In this document: piece by piece, positions 22,538 through 35,049 of the stretch
Position numbering within the stretch: the stretch's first letter is position 1
Layout: each line of letters begins with the position of its first letter
DNA from: Bemisia tabaci
Taxonomy: Eukaryota; Arthropoda; Insecta; Hemiptera; Aleyrodidae
NCBI RefSeq assembly: GCF_918797505.1
Contig: NC_092796.1
Location: 52,234,851-52,298,850 of the forward strand
DNA length: 64,000 nt
Direction: 5' to 3'
Translations under genes and position numbers: made by a program
The notes under the pieces: model-generated
What the model was told of the DNA's origin: nothing
The model's database searches: none
The model's input: the letters and a program-made list of their open reading frames with translations, nothing else

Positions 22538-22804
22538 AAGGTGTCTAGTTTTTTGGGGTTTTTTTTGGGTAATCCTGCTTTTTCCTGATTTTGGACTGCT
22601 AAATCCTGATTTTTTGTGGAGAAAAATTATAATTTCTGCAAAAGCGTATGCCAAAAAATAAAAAAAATCCGATCAGACGGCCGACTTTTCTCAAATCCTG
22701 ATTTGACGACCGATTTTTCCTAAAATCCTGATAAAATCGGGATTAAAACCTGATTGACCTCAAATCCTGATTGAATCGGGAAAATCCTGATGATGGACAC
22801 CCTG
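22538..22804. mobile_element. short element with repeated aaatcctgatt phrase and gtgtcc-type ends
   Basis: Left end caaggtgtctag, right end gatggacaccctg, forming imperfect terminal inverted repeats. Inside, (a)aaatcctgat(t) occurs at least six times. It ends only about 47 bases before the exon at 22851. Confidence 0.55.
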
Positions 22805-22850
22805 CAAACAGCTCAAAAAATCTTTAAATATTTCTTCCCCTTTTTTTCAG

Positions 22851-23368
22851 AAAAATTACTGATCAAGGAGGAGCCGCTGGCATTGCAGGCAGCACCTCGA
22901 GGATCGGCATCGCTCCTGCAACCTCGATTTATCTTCATAGCACCAGACCGACCACAGATGTACAATCAGACCCCTTTCTCCCCCCAGGGCCAGGGCCAGG
23001 CCGAGCCTAACGCAATAGTGCTCAGCCGAAATGGAATTAAACAGATAAAGCTTGGTGAAGCTACCGACAGAAACGAAATCCCTTTCCCTCCGCCTAGCTT
23101 CCGGGACTTCGTAGCACTGGATGCTCAGGACGACGCAATGCTCAATCAACGAACCCCATCGATGAAGTATGCTTCGGAAGCCGGCACTGAGGAGGACTCC
23201 TTGGAGGGAATGGGTCGGCAGGGGCTCAATCCATTCTCGCTGTTGAGCAGTGTGCTTGGAGGAGGCGGTTCCAGAGAAAATAGAAGCGACAGAGACCAGA
23301 GACCCCGAGAGCAAGGCCTCCTTAATGGTCTCCTTACGCTTCCTGAGATTTTCTTATCCATAACATAG
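22851..23368 (+). CDS. terminal exon of an unidentified gene
   Basis: A good acceptor (tttttttcag) opens an exon of 172 codons in phase 1, ending in TAG at 23366-23368. I do not recognise the product. It is rich in Gln, Pro, Gly and Ser and mostly looks disordered. Two stretches may be conserved motifs: IPFPPPSFRDFVALDAQDD in the middle and LNPFSLLSSVLGGGG near the end. No Cys and no membrane segment. The 5' part of the gene was not found with certainty; the signal-peptide exon at 2791-2854 fits in phase. A frame that continues upstream of the acceptor to 22790 is intron and repeat sequence. Confidence 0.6.
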
Positions 23369-23574
23369 AACTTTCAGTGCGGCTTGAATTCTATTCATGT
23401 AGTTTTAACCTGATTGAAAATTAGATTTCAATTCTCAACAAATGTACTGTTTCACTTCATTTGACTTTATACCAACATACTTCAGTAATTGTAAGTAAAT
23501 AATAACTGCTTGTCTTCTTTTGTTGCTTTTGACGATTATAAACATGATTACTTAATTTGACTGGTTAGTCACTT

Positions 23575-23800
23575 GGACTGCGTCAAGCAAGAAGGAATCA
23601 AGCCACATCAGTCATTGCCAAGTTTAATTGGGTAATTAGATTTTTTACATGAGAACAGTCGTGCGGATTTTTGTGCAAATTTCGGTGAATTTCCTGCATA
23701 ATGCGAAGCCAATGCCTTAAAATGTTCAAAGGAATCCGCACAAACGTTCTCTTGTAAAAAATTGAACTACCCAGTTAAATTTGGCCTTCGTCGTTCTGAG
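23575..23800. mobile_element. MITE-like element, family C (copy 2, diverged)
   Basis: It shares gactgcgtcaagcaagaagg, tttaattgggtaattagatt, gtgcggatttttgtgcaaat and taaaaaattgaactaccca with the element at 9465-9693. The right terminal repeat is badly eroded. Confidence 0.65.
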
Positions 23801-25191
23801 CCTTCACAGGTAACTTTTTCTATGAAATTTTTCTACGATGCCTGGACCTCCTAAAAGTAAGGGCTCAAGTATTTTAAAGCCAATGGCTGTAGCCTTATAC
23901 AGCCAAATAATTTTATAAATTATAGTTCATCTATTGGTTAGATTTTCTACTGAGAAACCCTGGTGGATCAAGCATGCAGGTATCACTAGTAAGTACCTAA
24001 CTGTTAGAGGTCACGTATCGTTTGTTGAGACAGACGTCAGAGTGTTGTTAAGGTCACTACTCATCAGAGGTGCCATCAAACTGCATGTATAACCTGCTAA
24101 GTGGTGCTAATTCAGAGCTAATCAGAGATTGATGTTTGTCTCAACATACGATGCGCAAGCTCTACCTCTGACCACCTATAAACAGTACAAAAGTCACCAT
24201 TAAGGCCACTGCTGGGCATGACAATAGCATCTACGCATCAAATGAAGCTTGTAGTTGAGTGATCAAAGGTACGGAAAACTATTGAAAGAAAACCTCTGGA
24301 CCATTATCAAAGGAAATACAGGAAACGCTCTAACCTCCAAGTGCCGACTGATTGATATTTAAGGTTATAGTTCACTGGTAAACTGATTTCCGGAACAGAG
24401 CTCCGGTACAAAGTTTTTCTCCTCCGAGATGAGGTATTGCAACAATGGGCATGAATGATTATTTGCAATCTTCTGTAGGGAGTTTAGCCAGCCATGGGTT
24501 TAAAAGAAAAGAGACATGCTTCAATGTGTGATCAGTTGAGAAAACATCGTTCCCCCTTGGAGACTCTATAGACTGTATCATATTAGTCCTGTAGCTTTGA
24601 TATGGTTTCTCAGGGTTAAAAGTATTTTAATAAAAATTTACATACCTCAAATCCAGTAAGACATCTAATCAGTTGGTTCAAGTCCTTTTGATAGAGTGAC
24701 TCGACTTTAGCCAGCGCCATCGACACATGAATTCAGCTCTAACATTGAAGATAAACAGTCGGGCAATTGCGTAAATTTTTCACTGAGTCAAATTTAATTC
24801 AAAATTCAGAAGGGAGAACCGTTGAATGATTTACGTGAATCAATCTTTGATCGAGAGCCAAAAACATGTTAGCTGATAACAACAAACAACAATGAATGAA
24901 TGAACATTTGAAATGATAAAGGGAGGGAAGGGGAAGCAACAGGACGTTGTCAAATGTGAGTTTACGTAGAGTAAAGTTATGCTGCAATCCGATCCGTATA
25001 TATCCAATCGTTTGTACATTTTCAAACTCAATGATATGCTTCAAAAGACATTTATCAAATGACTTTATCGCAGAAATTACAAACGGAAGTCTAATTATTA
25101 TTATGAGCGTTCATGAGGCAACACTGTTGACCTGAATCTACCTTTCTGATTGGTTAATGGTTCCCGCCAGTTTTAGATGGTACCGTAAGGT

Positions 25192-25469
25192 CAGGGTGGC
25201 ATGAAACGTGAGAAAGAAATGAAAGATTGGAAATTTCAGGGAAATATTTCATGAAATTTCACGAGGCTATGAAATATTTCATATTCTTCAGGGGCTAGAG
25301 TATACAACCCGCACTCCAACAAAAAATAGAAAAAAGTCACAATTTTTACATTTTGCAAAACATGGAAAGGAACCGGTATTTTTCAATATCTTTCATAAAT
25401 TTCTGATATTTCATTAAATATTTTACGTGAAATTTCAAGATTTTATTTTTCATGAAATTTTGCCACCCG
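25192..25469. mobile_element. MITE-like element with gggtggca ends
   Basis: Left end cagggtggcatgaaacgt, right end tttcatgaaattttgccacc then cgg. In between, tttcatgaaatttcac, gaaatatttcat and their mirrors recur, so most of the element can fold on itself. Confidence 0.65.
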
Positions 25470-27051
25470 GCATATGGTACTTAGGGGGAACGCAGGTGAC
25501 ATCGTGCGAGGTGAGGGGGGGGGGGAGGCAAAAGTACGAAATTCAGCGTTAGGAATTTTATGGGCCGCAAATAATAGACTTTGGGTACATAGGTACTCCT
25601 TATCTTGGTAGCGTTTTCATCGCTGATGCACACTTTTCGAACACAATCAGAGCTAAGGTTGAAATATTACGCAGAAAATTACCATCATCAAATACTTAAA
25701 TAAAATAATAATTTTAAAAAAAAAAATTGCATCAAAGAACAAGAGTAAGTATCCTACTTATTTCATACTAACTTAATTCGCAGTGACAGCAGATATTTTG
25801 CATGCTGATTCAACTTCTTTTTCTCTTGACAAAAAATATCGATGGCCTGAAAGCGAAATCACATGGGTACCTGCGTTGAAAACTTGTTAACATGATATCT
25901 TAAAAATTTCCTTAATTTGTCTTCTCTTTTAGCAGAATATTCTGTAGAAGTTTCAAGATGTAAAGTTAGCGTGTTCTTCTTCCAAAAAAGAAAATAGAGG
26001 CAGAAATTTTGAAACTTCATAAAGGAGTTATGTCATTCCGCACTTTGGCCATTGATATGAAGCTTCAGCCTATGTGCAAGTACTCATACTGGTAAGAGTG
26101 TGAATTCATGAGGGAAATCTGATCAGAAAGGCAAGAAGAAAGGGCAATGGTAAGAATAAAAAATAACTCAGCTGAAAGATTAAGTCTAGCTTTATTAAGG
26201 TTCATTACGTGAAATAAAACATATTTGGTGCAGTAAAATGAAAACTGTCGAATTATTACCTAAAGTAAGAACAAAGACTTGCTACCATCCCAGCAGAAAA
26301 CTCATCTGTTAAAAAATCTACTTACAGTAAAGGAAGGATGATAATCAATTGAAATAAGTGCAGAATTGAAAAAAGCTTATAAATATATAAATATGAAAAA
26401 ATTAACATAGAAACATCATAAAAATATAACATAAGAGAAAACAATAACAACGAAAGGTTTTGTCAGAGAAGCTGGTGATTGTAACTTCTTGAGAGAATTG
26501 CAAACCGACCGGTTGGGTTAAGATCTAGATCGTATTATGTTGTACGCGCGGTAAGGGAGACAAACCTGCACAGAGGTCAATCTTTTTCCAGACACTGAAC
26601 GTTAGAAAAACCAAAGGCAAACTGAATAATTAGGTATCAGGGTAATAGTTTTTTGATAATCAAACGCAATTGCTTCTAGGAAACACTACCAAAACCGAGG
26701 AAGACAAAATTCACAAAGGTAAATCAATGATCAAGGAGTTATGAAATAAATGATATCACTAATATAAATATAAGTTAAAAACTTCGCACAATTTCCTGAT
26801 AAGATAAAATCAAACATTATGATTTTCAACTGCAATAGAAACTGAGGTACCTACAAAATGTTACAAAGTGTCCCACCTAGTAAGACAATAATCAAATTTG
26901 GCAAAGGGTCACACGGAAAAGTAACGTGGCAAAAGTGCTGTTTCATAGATTTAGCACCCTTCAAATATTGTTAGGAATTGAACTGGCTTATTTTGCTTGC
27001 AAAAGAAAAAAGGTATTTCAGAGCAATGAAACAGGAGCAATCCTGCCAAAC

Positions 27052-27135
27052 AAAGCAGTGAGAGCGAAAATAAATTTTTGAGAAAAAGGGCCAAAGAAAG
27101 CAGTGAGAGCGAAAATGAAGTTTTGAGAAAATGGG
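27052..27135 (+). repeat. 45-bp tandem duplication
   Basis: Two copies of aaagcagtgagagcgaaaat then (a/g)aa-tttttgagaaaa-ggg, 45 bases apart, with a few mismatches. Confidence 0.75.
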
Positions 27136-30100
27136 CTTAGTAGCGTCTGAGTGGAAAATTTTAATGGAAGAAACCTTCATACTTGGTAAAATTGCCACCA
27201 ATCATTCAAAAGACTCTCAGAAATCGTTTGGATTGTTAAATTCGACGAATTTTACTTTCAACTAAATAAGGAGGGCTTTTTTCATTTTCATGTTATGCAA
27301 AACAGTCGTAAGTGCTGGTCTCTGCGTTCTTTCTCGGTTGCATTTTGGACACAAAACATAGAAAGTTTGAGTTTAGAAATTGGCAGAAAAGAATACCATT
27401 TTTCTCAATCAGTACAGTTCTTTGGCAGAATAAGCCTCATCACTACTGTTTGGTGAGAAAACACGTCCTTTTTTGCGCACTGACTGCTTTCTCATGGGTC
27501 TCGTTTCCATACAAATAAGACAAGTTTTACTGTTTTAGCTAAATCAGGGATGAGTTCAACAAATTAAATTGGACGAATTTTGAGAGAAACTAGAGTTCGA
27601 AAATTTAAGCATTCTTTCTCTCTTCTGTAGCAGGGCAGAGTATTGACATTAAATTCCACAATTCCAACAAGAAAGACTGGATGTATGAGGTATACTGGTA
27701 AGCAGTAATGCACAAGATTACGTTAGCAATATTGCAAGTTAAGCAGCAACAGTAAGACAGAATTTTAATGCAAATATCATTAGCACACAAGTATCATAAA
27801 GTAGAGGCGCTCCACTGCCGAACATGAATTTACAAGTGACAAATTTAAAACCTCACAAATTGCGCCTTTTGTGTTGTTGCGATAAAGAGTGACACCTCAG
27901 ATACTAAATACAGCAATATAAATAAAAACTTATAGCATTTGTTGCAAAAGTTAAAGGATGGGCATCAAAAAAATTTAAGGTCCTTGCTTTTGTTTTCTTC
28001 AAGCATCATAGACACATTAAAGGCGGAGGTATCACAGAAATAAAAGACACTAGAAAAGAGTGAAATTCTGATGAGCAGTTTTCACTGAGGTTTGGGTAAC
28101 CAAGAAAATTTTTTAGTGAGAAATTTGTTAAGATGATCATACGAACACAAGACACTAGAGTTCATTGTCCTTCAAGAATATATATTCTTATTTTTTTTCT
28201 TTTAAGCTCTAGGTACGAGTGTATGGACTACCTGCTTTGAAAAATACAAACAAACTTTTTAAAAGAAATTAACACAGTCCTAACCTCATTACAGCAAATT
28301 CAAATGCGATGTTTTTTGACGAAAAAGTCTTACTTTCTGTGACAAAAAAAAAAAATATGCAATGAAAATTTACTTCACTGATTAACAGGAGTAACAGTGC
28401 AGTACATTCACTGTTATATATAAGAATGAACACGATTGAAAACAGCAGGCACAATCGGGCTTCGTTTCCTATCCTCAGTCTTCAGAAATAAATCAGCCTG
28501 TTTTCCGTATACATTGATAAATATTTAAGTTTTTTTCATTTTCCTGAAAAATCTGAGTTTACAGGTATCTTGATACATATAAGAATAAATGCAGTCTTGA
28601 AGGAATCGTTTTAACTCTATAAGTGGAGTTACTTTAAAGTATAAAAATACTATTTGTAATTACCTCTCATTGTAGGATTCTTACTTCAAAATTTTTCGGA
28701 TAAAAATGACTTTTCTTCCCTCATCATGGCCGAATAGATGAAATCTTGGTTTAAATTCTCCTATTGGTTAAAATAGATGGTTTAATGTTTTGAGTACATA
28801 CATACTTGAATGTTGAAAAAAATACTTTTGGGTTAAAAATGCTACTTAGAATTAAGACTACCCGAGATAACTAACAAAATTATTAATCCCTCCAAAAGCC
28901 TATCTAGGTACCTTAACTTCTCAAGGTACAATACCATTAGATAAAGAAAAAAATCCTGAAGAGGGCCTTTTCTGGAAAGGACAATTTCATGTAATTAGAC
29001 AGAATGCTTTGCTGCAGAATCTTAGAGGGGAAATGAAACAAACTAGTTGCATTGCAAAATACAAGACACCAAAGAAATACTGCTGGATAAGTGAGGAAGT
29101 ATAGGCAAGGTCTAAACAAGAAAAAACATCAGAGGTTTTCTCCTCAAAATCTTATATAGAAAACGATTCACGCAACCGAAAAATTAGGAACCAACTCTTG
29201 ATAAGAGAAACCAACTCTTGAACAAGAATAAGTATTTTTAGCACAGATCAAATGGAAATTAGACTATACAAATTACGCTATTTGTATTTTTGCGATTACA
29301 ACAATATTAATTGAAAACACTAATACCTTGCTCAAGAGTTGATTTCGTACACCCCACTGTGTGATTCGTTTTCCTCGTAAACTTTTAAAGAGGAAATATG
29401 TTGCTTACTACTTTTATTCATACCTACTCCAGAGTTCTGGATGTATAATAGGAAGATTCGTTCATGGTGATTGTTCCAGCAGCCAACTGCCCAAAAATTT
29501 CTTATGGAGACAAGGTTTGTTGCAACTGTTTTTTGCTTAAGTTTATTGAATGATAATTATTGAAAGAGAATATCACAGTTAAAAGTGATCTGCACCAAAT
29601 TTTAAGACTCTTCAATTATTGATAAAGAAATGTCATCAAAAAGAGTGCTGGAAATTCACAGCGACTCCTCCTACACAATTAGAACACAAGTAAAATTTGA
29701 CTAATCCTGATCACTTTTTGAGTTAGGAGTTCCTGAAATTTAACATTTTACATTTTTATAAAAAATATGTAAATGAAAAAATAACAAAGGCACTTCAAAT
29801 TTTACTGATAGAGTTGTAAATTATTCATTAACTTCACCAAAATGAAGAAATTAAAGGGGAAAAAATAAAAAATTCTTTTGAACGAAGAAACTTGTGATGC
29901 ATTGAGCTAAAAATTTATAGAGAGAGAGAGAGAGTACAAACTTAAAAATTCTTGAAGGGTTAAAAGGCGCCCACAATACTGGAGAAAATAAGAATTTTTT
30001 GGGAGAACTTCCATATGACAAGGCTAATTCTATGCTGATAACTTGGAAAAATAAATTTCAGGATCAACTTCAGTCTTTAAATTGTAAATTACGAAAGTCT

Positions 30101-31283
30101 AAAATTATGTGTTACTCCTAATCTCCTTTTGTTTATATTTCATTAAACACTATCCTGGCGAAACTATTAATTCAAGAAATAAGGAAGAAATAAAAAATTA
30201 CAATGATTCTGACAGTAAAAAAGTTAGACTTTGGAACTTTAGTACACATTTAACAAGTGTAAGTATATAATCTGCGAACTATGATAAAAGTAAGAGAACT
30301 CACAAAAGATGAGTTTTACTCTAGTAGAGAATTTCGCTTTTGGCAATGAGTAAATGGGTCTTTTCCAGTTGACACAATCAAACTTTATGAGTGCTATTGC
30401 ATAAAACAGTGGGCAAAATTTAAAATTTACTTGAGTTCCAGAGTTAAACAACACAGGAGTATGACATTCTATACAGGACAAATTACAACATTTCCAATAC
30501 CTAGATTGAAAAGGGGAAAAGCGGAAGGTTAATATAGACCAGCTTGTCAAAACCAGCAGAAAAAAATCGTCAGGGAGAAAGATTCTAGTTGCTCTTCTTT
30601 TAAACTTATAATGGCGTGGATTATAGTCTGTTCTAGCAGCCAAATAAATATTTCAAAATTCAATTTTGTCAATTTGTGGACGAATACCTCACTTTTCTTA
30701 TTAAAACTAGAATACCATAAGTAAGAGTTTTTGAAGAACTCTTCAAAGCACCTCCTATTCGTTTCTAAAAACTACTTTCTTCTTGGATATGCATAATTTG
30801 TTTTTTTTATTTTACATGATTTCCTAAAAAGTGAATTCGATGTTGTAATTGCTCATAAAATTTGAGATAGGTACCTTGGCTTTAGTTTATACTGATGGAA
30901 GAATTCTTACAAAAACTTTTTGGCCTATAACTTGGCACAAGGTTGAGAAATTTTTATCCTAAACTTCCTGGTCAATTTTCACAAAAAAATACAGCTAAAA
31001 CGACCTTGATCTCCAATACAATAACAAAATAGATAGACAATTTGAATTTTAGCACACTGCCTATCTACTTAAAGGAGTAGATTTATGTGTAAAAAATTAT
31101 TCAGTATTGAAAAAATGCAATACGGAAACTTACAAAAAAGAAAGACATTGAGCTACAAAAATTGGTCAGCAAATATATCCTGTTAAACGCAGGGACAACT
31201 AATGCTTCAAAAGCTTTCTGATCCTTGCTTGATGACGCAATGAGACTGATGTATCAGGTGAGCAAACAGTGGATTCAGAGAAC

Positions 31284-34200
31284 TTACATGTTGTTTGCAC
31301 AAGGCACCCACAACGTTTTCGCTTGTTCCGAATCGACAGCTGATTTAATCTGAGTGCACATGTATGCAACATTTACTCCAGCAGGAATGACAGCTAAAAT
31401 ATATAACACACAAAATTAATAATCCATTTGACAGAGAGCAAAGAGAGAGCTTTTGCATTGAAACACCTAAAAAAGTTATTTCTCTCTGTTTTCACAATGA
31501 ATGAAATTCAAAGGTGTTCGGTTTAAACTTAAAAGTATGAAAGAAAGGCGGCCAAAAGAGTAGAGCTCTTAAATCAAGTTTTAATATTCAAACCTGGAGG
31601 ATAAGCAAATAATATTTAAACTTGCCCAAATCAAAATTTCTGAGAGTAATAATAACAAATCATTGTGTTTTTAAAAAGCCATGACTCCTTAAATATTGAA
31701 CGGAGAGACTTGTTTTTTGAAAATTCATAAATTTTATATTTAAGAGATACTGGCTAATTTAGTTATGTATCGCTGCCATCGAAATACTTCGCCTGATGGA
31801 ACTGGTCCCTTGAGGGCTAATAACAGGGTCTCTACTGGAACTCCAGTCCATTATTCGCAGTGAAAGCGAAATGGCAATCAATTTTGACTTGTTCAAAATT
31901 AATTGACTCAACCAAAAGACATGATAGCGAGTATTTGAATTATTTTATCTTGCTTAGGTATTCATCAACTCTATTGCAATTCTTTCTTGGAATGCTAAAA
32001 TAAAATGCAAATAAGCAACTCGTTGATGCAAAAAATTCCACAAAAACGTCTAGTGGAGACAAACTCTAAGACTATGGAATGTTATTCCAAATTAAGCAAT
32101 TAGAGCTTGAACTGTTTGTTTACAGGGCTATTTTAATTAACAAAGAGACTAGAGTATGAATACCTTGGTTACGAATTTACTGTCATATTATACTTATTAC
32201 AAACCAATTATCAATACTACATACTTGAAATTTTGTGTAATTTCCGAAAATCTTTCATACAATTTCAGGGTCACCACTGCATATTTTCTTCAGAAAATAA
32301 AAACGGGTCAAAATTTTGGAACCCTCCAATCAAAATACAAGATTCTGATTCCATTTTCAGAGTAACTCTAGGTAATTTATCATTCCTAGAGAATGACTTT
32401 CATACGATTATGTAAGATGGTTAGAAATGGGTGCCAAAATATCATTGCAGCAGTAAACAATGGTTTTTGCAACTTGAGATTTTGAAGAAAAAGACTAATT
32501 TCTAAGATTAGAGATTGTGATGTAATAGCTAAATGCACATTACCTGAAATGAAATGCTTGTATTCAACTTCAATTTTAAGCGCGTGTTCATACATTTCCT
32601 TAGCAGCTTTAGCACCAACTTTGTCCAGAGGGAATCGCGAGTCCTTAACTTCCCTTATTTGTTTCGGCGACTTAAATTTAATGAGTAGAACAATAGGATA
32701 GACTTGATGACGATGAAGTCGTTCTACACTTGTCAACCCGACGTCCAGCACACAATGACAATTCTGAGGAATCACCACAAGATGTTTTGAAATTAGAAAT
32801 AAAAAGACTAACGCACGGATCACTTACCATCTCATTAAAGAATTAAAAAATATGTTGCTCCAGAAATTACGAATCAGAAATCTTACATGTGCTATGATTT
32901 TGGTACTTTTTTATTACTTGGTATATTTTTTCTTGGTATAAATTTATTTTTGGCTGCTTCGATATTTTAATTTAAAAAATTATTTCCAAGGCAGGAACGA
33001 ATTTTGTTTTTGTGAATCCATTTTATTAAAAATAGTCCGATAAAAATACTTATAAGCCTACGAAAAATCAACATCCATTCAATGTAAACTTTAAAAATGC
33101 CCAGATTCATGTTGGTATGTTTATTGCAACAATAGCCAATTCGAACATTATAGGTAGCTTCTACACGACCACACTATTGGTAAGAATGATCAGCATTCAC
33201 TGGCTAAGGCACTATCCTCCAAAATTTGAGCAAATCAATCGTACTGTCTAATGACAATGGGCCAGTTGCACCAGTACCAGAATCATATTTTGATGGTTTA
33301 AGCACATAGATTAGCAAGATAGATAAGATCCTGGGTCCAACATTAATGGGGATTTCTCCTATCAGAAAACATGGCATACGACATCATCAACTGCAGTAGT
33401 GCGTACTGTGGTTTCTTCCACCTTGCTTTCATCCATGTTTTACGCTCAGAAACCAGCCCAACTGTGTATATCATTAATTGACGAAACGAAGGAGGGAGAA
33501 ATGATAGTATGTGCTCCTATGGTATGTGGGTAGATGATATTACATGCCGATTTTTTAATGAGCAATAACTCCTTTAATATTGGACGGAGAAACTTGGCAT
33601 TTTAACAGATCATTTTCTTTTTTGCTAATCTATGAGCATAGGCCATCAGAACATAATTCTGTGACTAGCGCAACTACTTGAAAGCCTACTTGAAAGTGGC
33701 ACTTTTATTCCATCTATTCTTTTTGCAGGTGCAAGCTTTTGAGTCTCATGGACAGGTTTTTTGTACATTTTGTGGACTACGGATTAATGAGTGCCAAAAA
33801 TTTTCTGTGTTACAAAAATATTAAATTCTTTAAAAGCTCTTTCTACTTACTTTATCACAGGAATCCTTGACAGCTGCAGCTGTCACACACTCAAAATATG
33901 ATCCTTTTTTGCGGTAGTCAATGAAAAGGTTGTCGTTTAAACCTTTCTCAATAGTTGACTGAGAGCAATGCATTATTTCTGGTACACAGCGTAGGAATTT
34001 ATCGGGGAAATCTTGAATTAATTTCTCTATTACACAGTCTGACAGTGGTCCCACAATTATCACAGGCCTAAATACAGGTTCCGCTGAAAAACGTTGAAAT
34101 ATTTCTTGATAATTTCAATTTCCGTCAAAATACAAGCTCAAGATTTTAAAATTCCTTGTCTAATGCTGAAAGAGTATGATAGCTTAAAAGTCACAAAACT

Positions 34201-35049
34201 AAAAGCTAGAGAATAAAGTTGGTGGATGACAAGAAAGAAGCACTCCAATACATATTGCCTTGTAAAGTTTTTACAAGCATCAGCGAGTAGTTAAAAAATT
34301 AGTAATTACTCAAGGTTTTAAAAGAACAGAAAACTTCTATGCCTCTGTTTTACCACTGAAAAGTACCATAAATGAAATTAAGCAAGAATTCAATAAAAAA
34401 AAAAAAAAAAAAAAAGTGTTATCCATCTTTCCGAACTAAAGTCATCTTGCTATACTTACATTGATAAATACAAGAGCTTATTTGTTTATTTTATCAAATA
34501 ATTTAGGATAGGATTCACCTGTGTCATGAGTTTCCGGCCAGAGTCGCAAATTTAGACTCATTCCCTTCCAAAACACAAAAATGGCACTTGATTCCTTCAT
34601 TTGAAATACCTCTGATTCAAACTAAATCAAAGCACGTTTGAAAGATGCAATCCATAAAGGCATTCGAAAACTTATTTTACAGACACGCTCCTTATGTACT
34701 AAATGGTAATGGTAAATAAAGACCTGATTTCTCGATAAGATATTTGATGAATGTTCTGATCAAATTGTAAACTTGAAAAATATGGGAAAGAAATTTTAAC
34801 TTCGTGCACTTGTACAACTGTCTAAGAGCATACTTACAGTCAAGTCTGACAACTTTTTGGTAAGAGGCTAAGGCTGTTTCTTCGTTTAGGGATCCTGAGT
34901 CACTGTACCATCCCAGATTGATACTAGAAAAACTTGCAAGTTCTTTGGAGTCACTGCGCTGGTGCTTCTTTCGCCTAAAAAAACTTCGTCTTGTTGTCCT
35001 GCCTTCGAGATCTCCGAGGCTACGTCTCAGCAATAATTCTTCTTCCACC
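31284..35049 (-). CDS. Dlg5: Dlg5 hook region and guanylate kinase-like domain (exons 24-27)
   Basis: Exon 34838-35049 gives the basic stretch TTRRSFFRRKKHQR also found in human. Exons 33851-34083 and 32544-32763 form the GUK domain: VIIVGPLSDCVIEKLIQDF, NDNLFIDYRKKGSYFECVTA, CVLDVGLTSVERLHRHQVYP. The last exon, 31284-31393, ends TLWVPCANNM and TAA, like human KVLWIPACPL. The ATP-binding GxGK loop of true guanylate kinases is absent, as usual in MAGUK proteins, so a binding role rather than catalysis is expected. Confidence 0.96.

Larger units (their letters stand above)
23369..31283. other. long intergenic stretch and probable Dlg5 3' UTR
   Basis: No coding gene was recognised on either strand. 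It contains MITE-like elements at 23575-23800 and 25192-25469 and a 45-bp duplication at 27052-27135. The part nearest 31283 must hold the 3' UTR of Dlg5 on the minus strand, but I could not fix its polyadenylation site because AT-rich hexamers are frequent. Confidence 0.5.

Noticed and set aside
22790..22850. Extending the 22.85-kb exon to the Met at 22790
   Set aside because: The extra codons fall in a mobile element end and a pyrimidine tract followed by CAG, which is an intron end.
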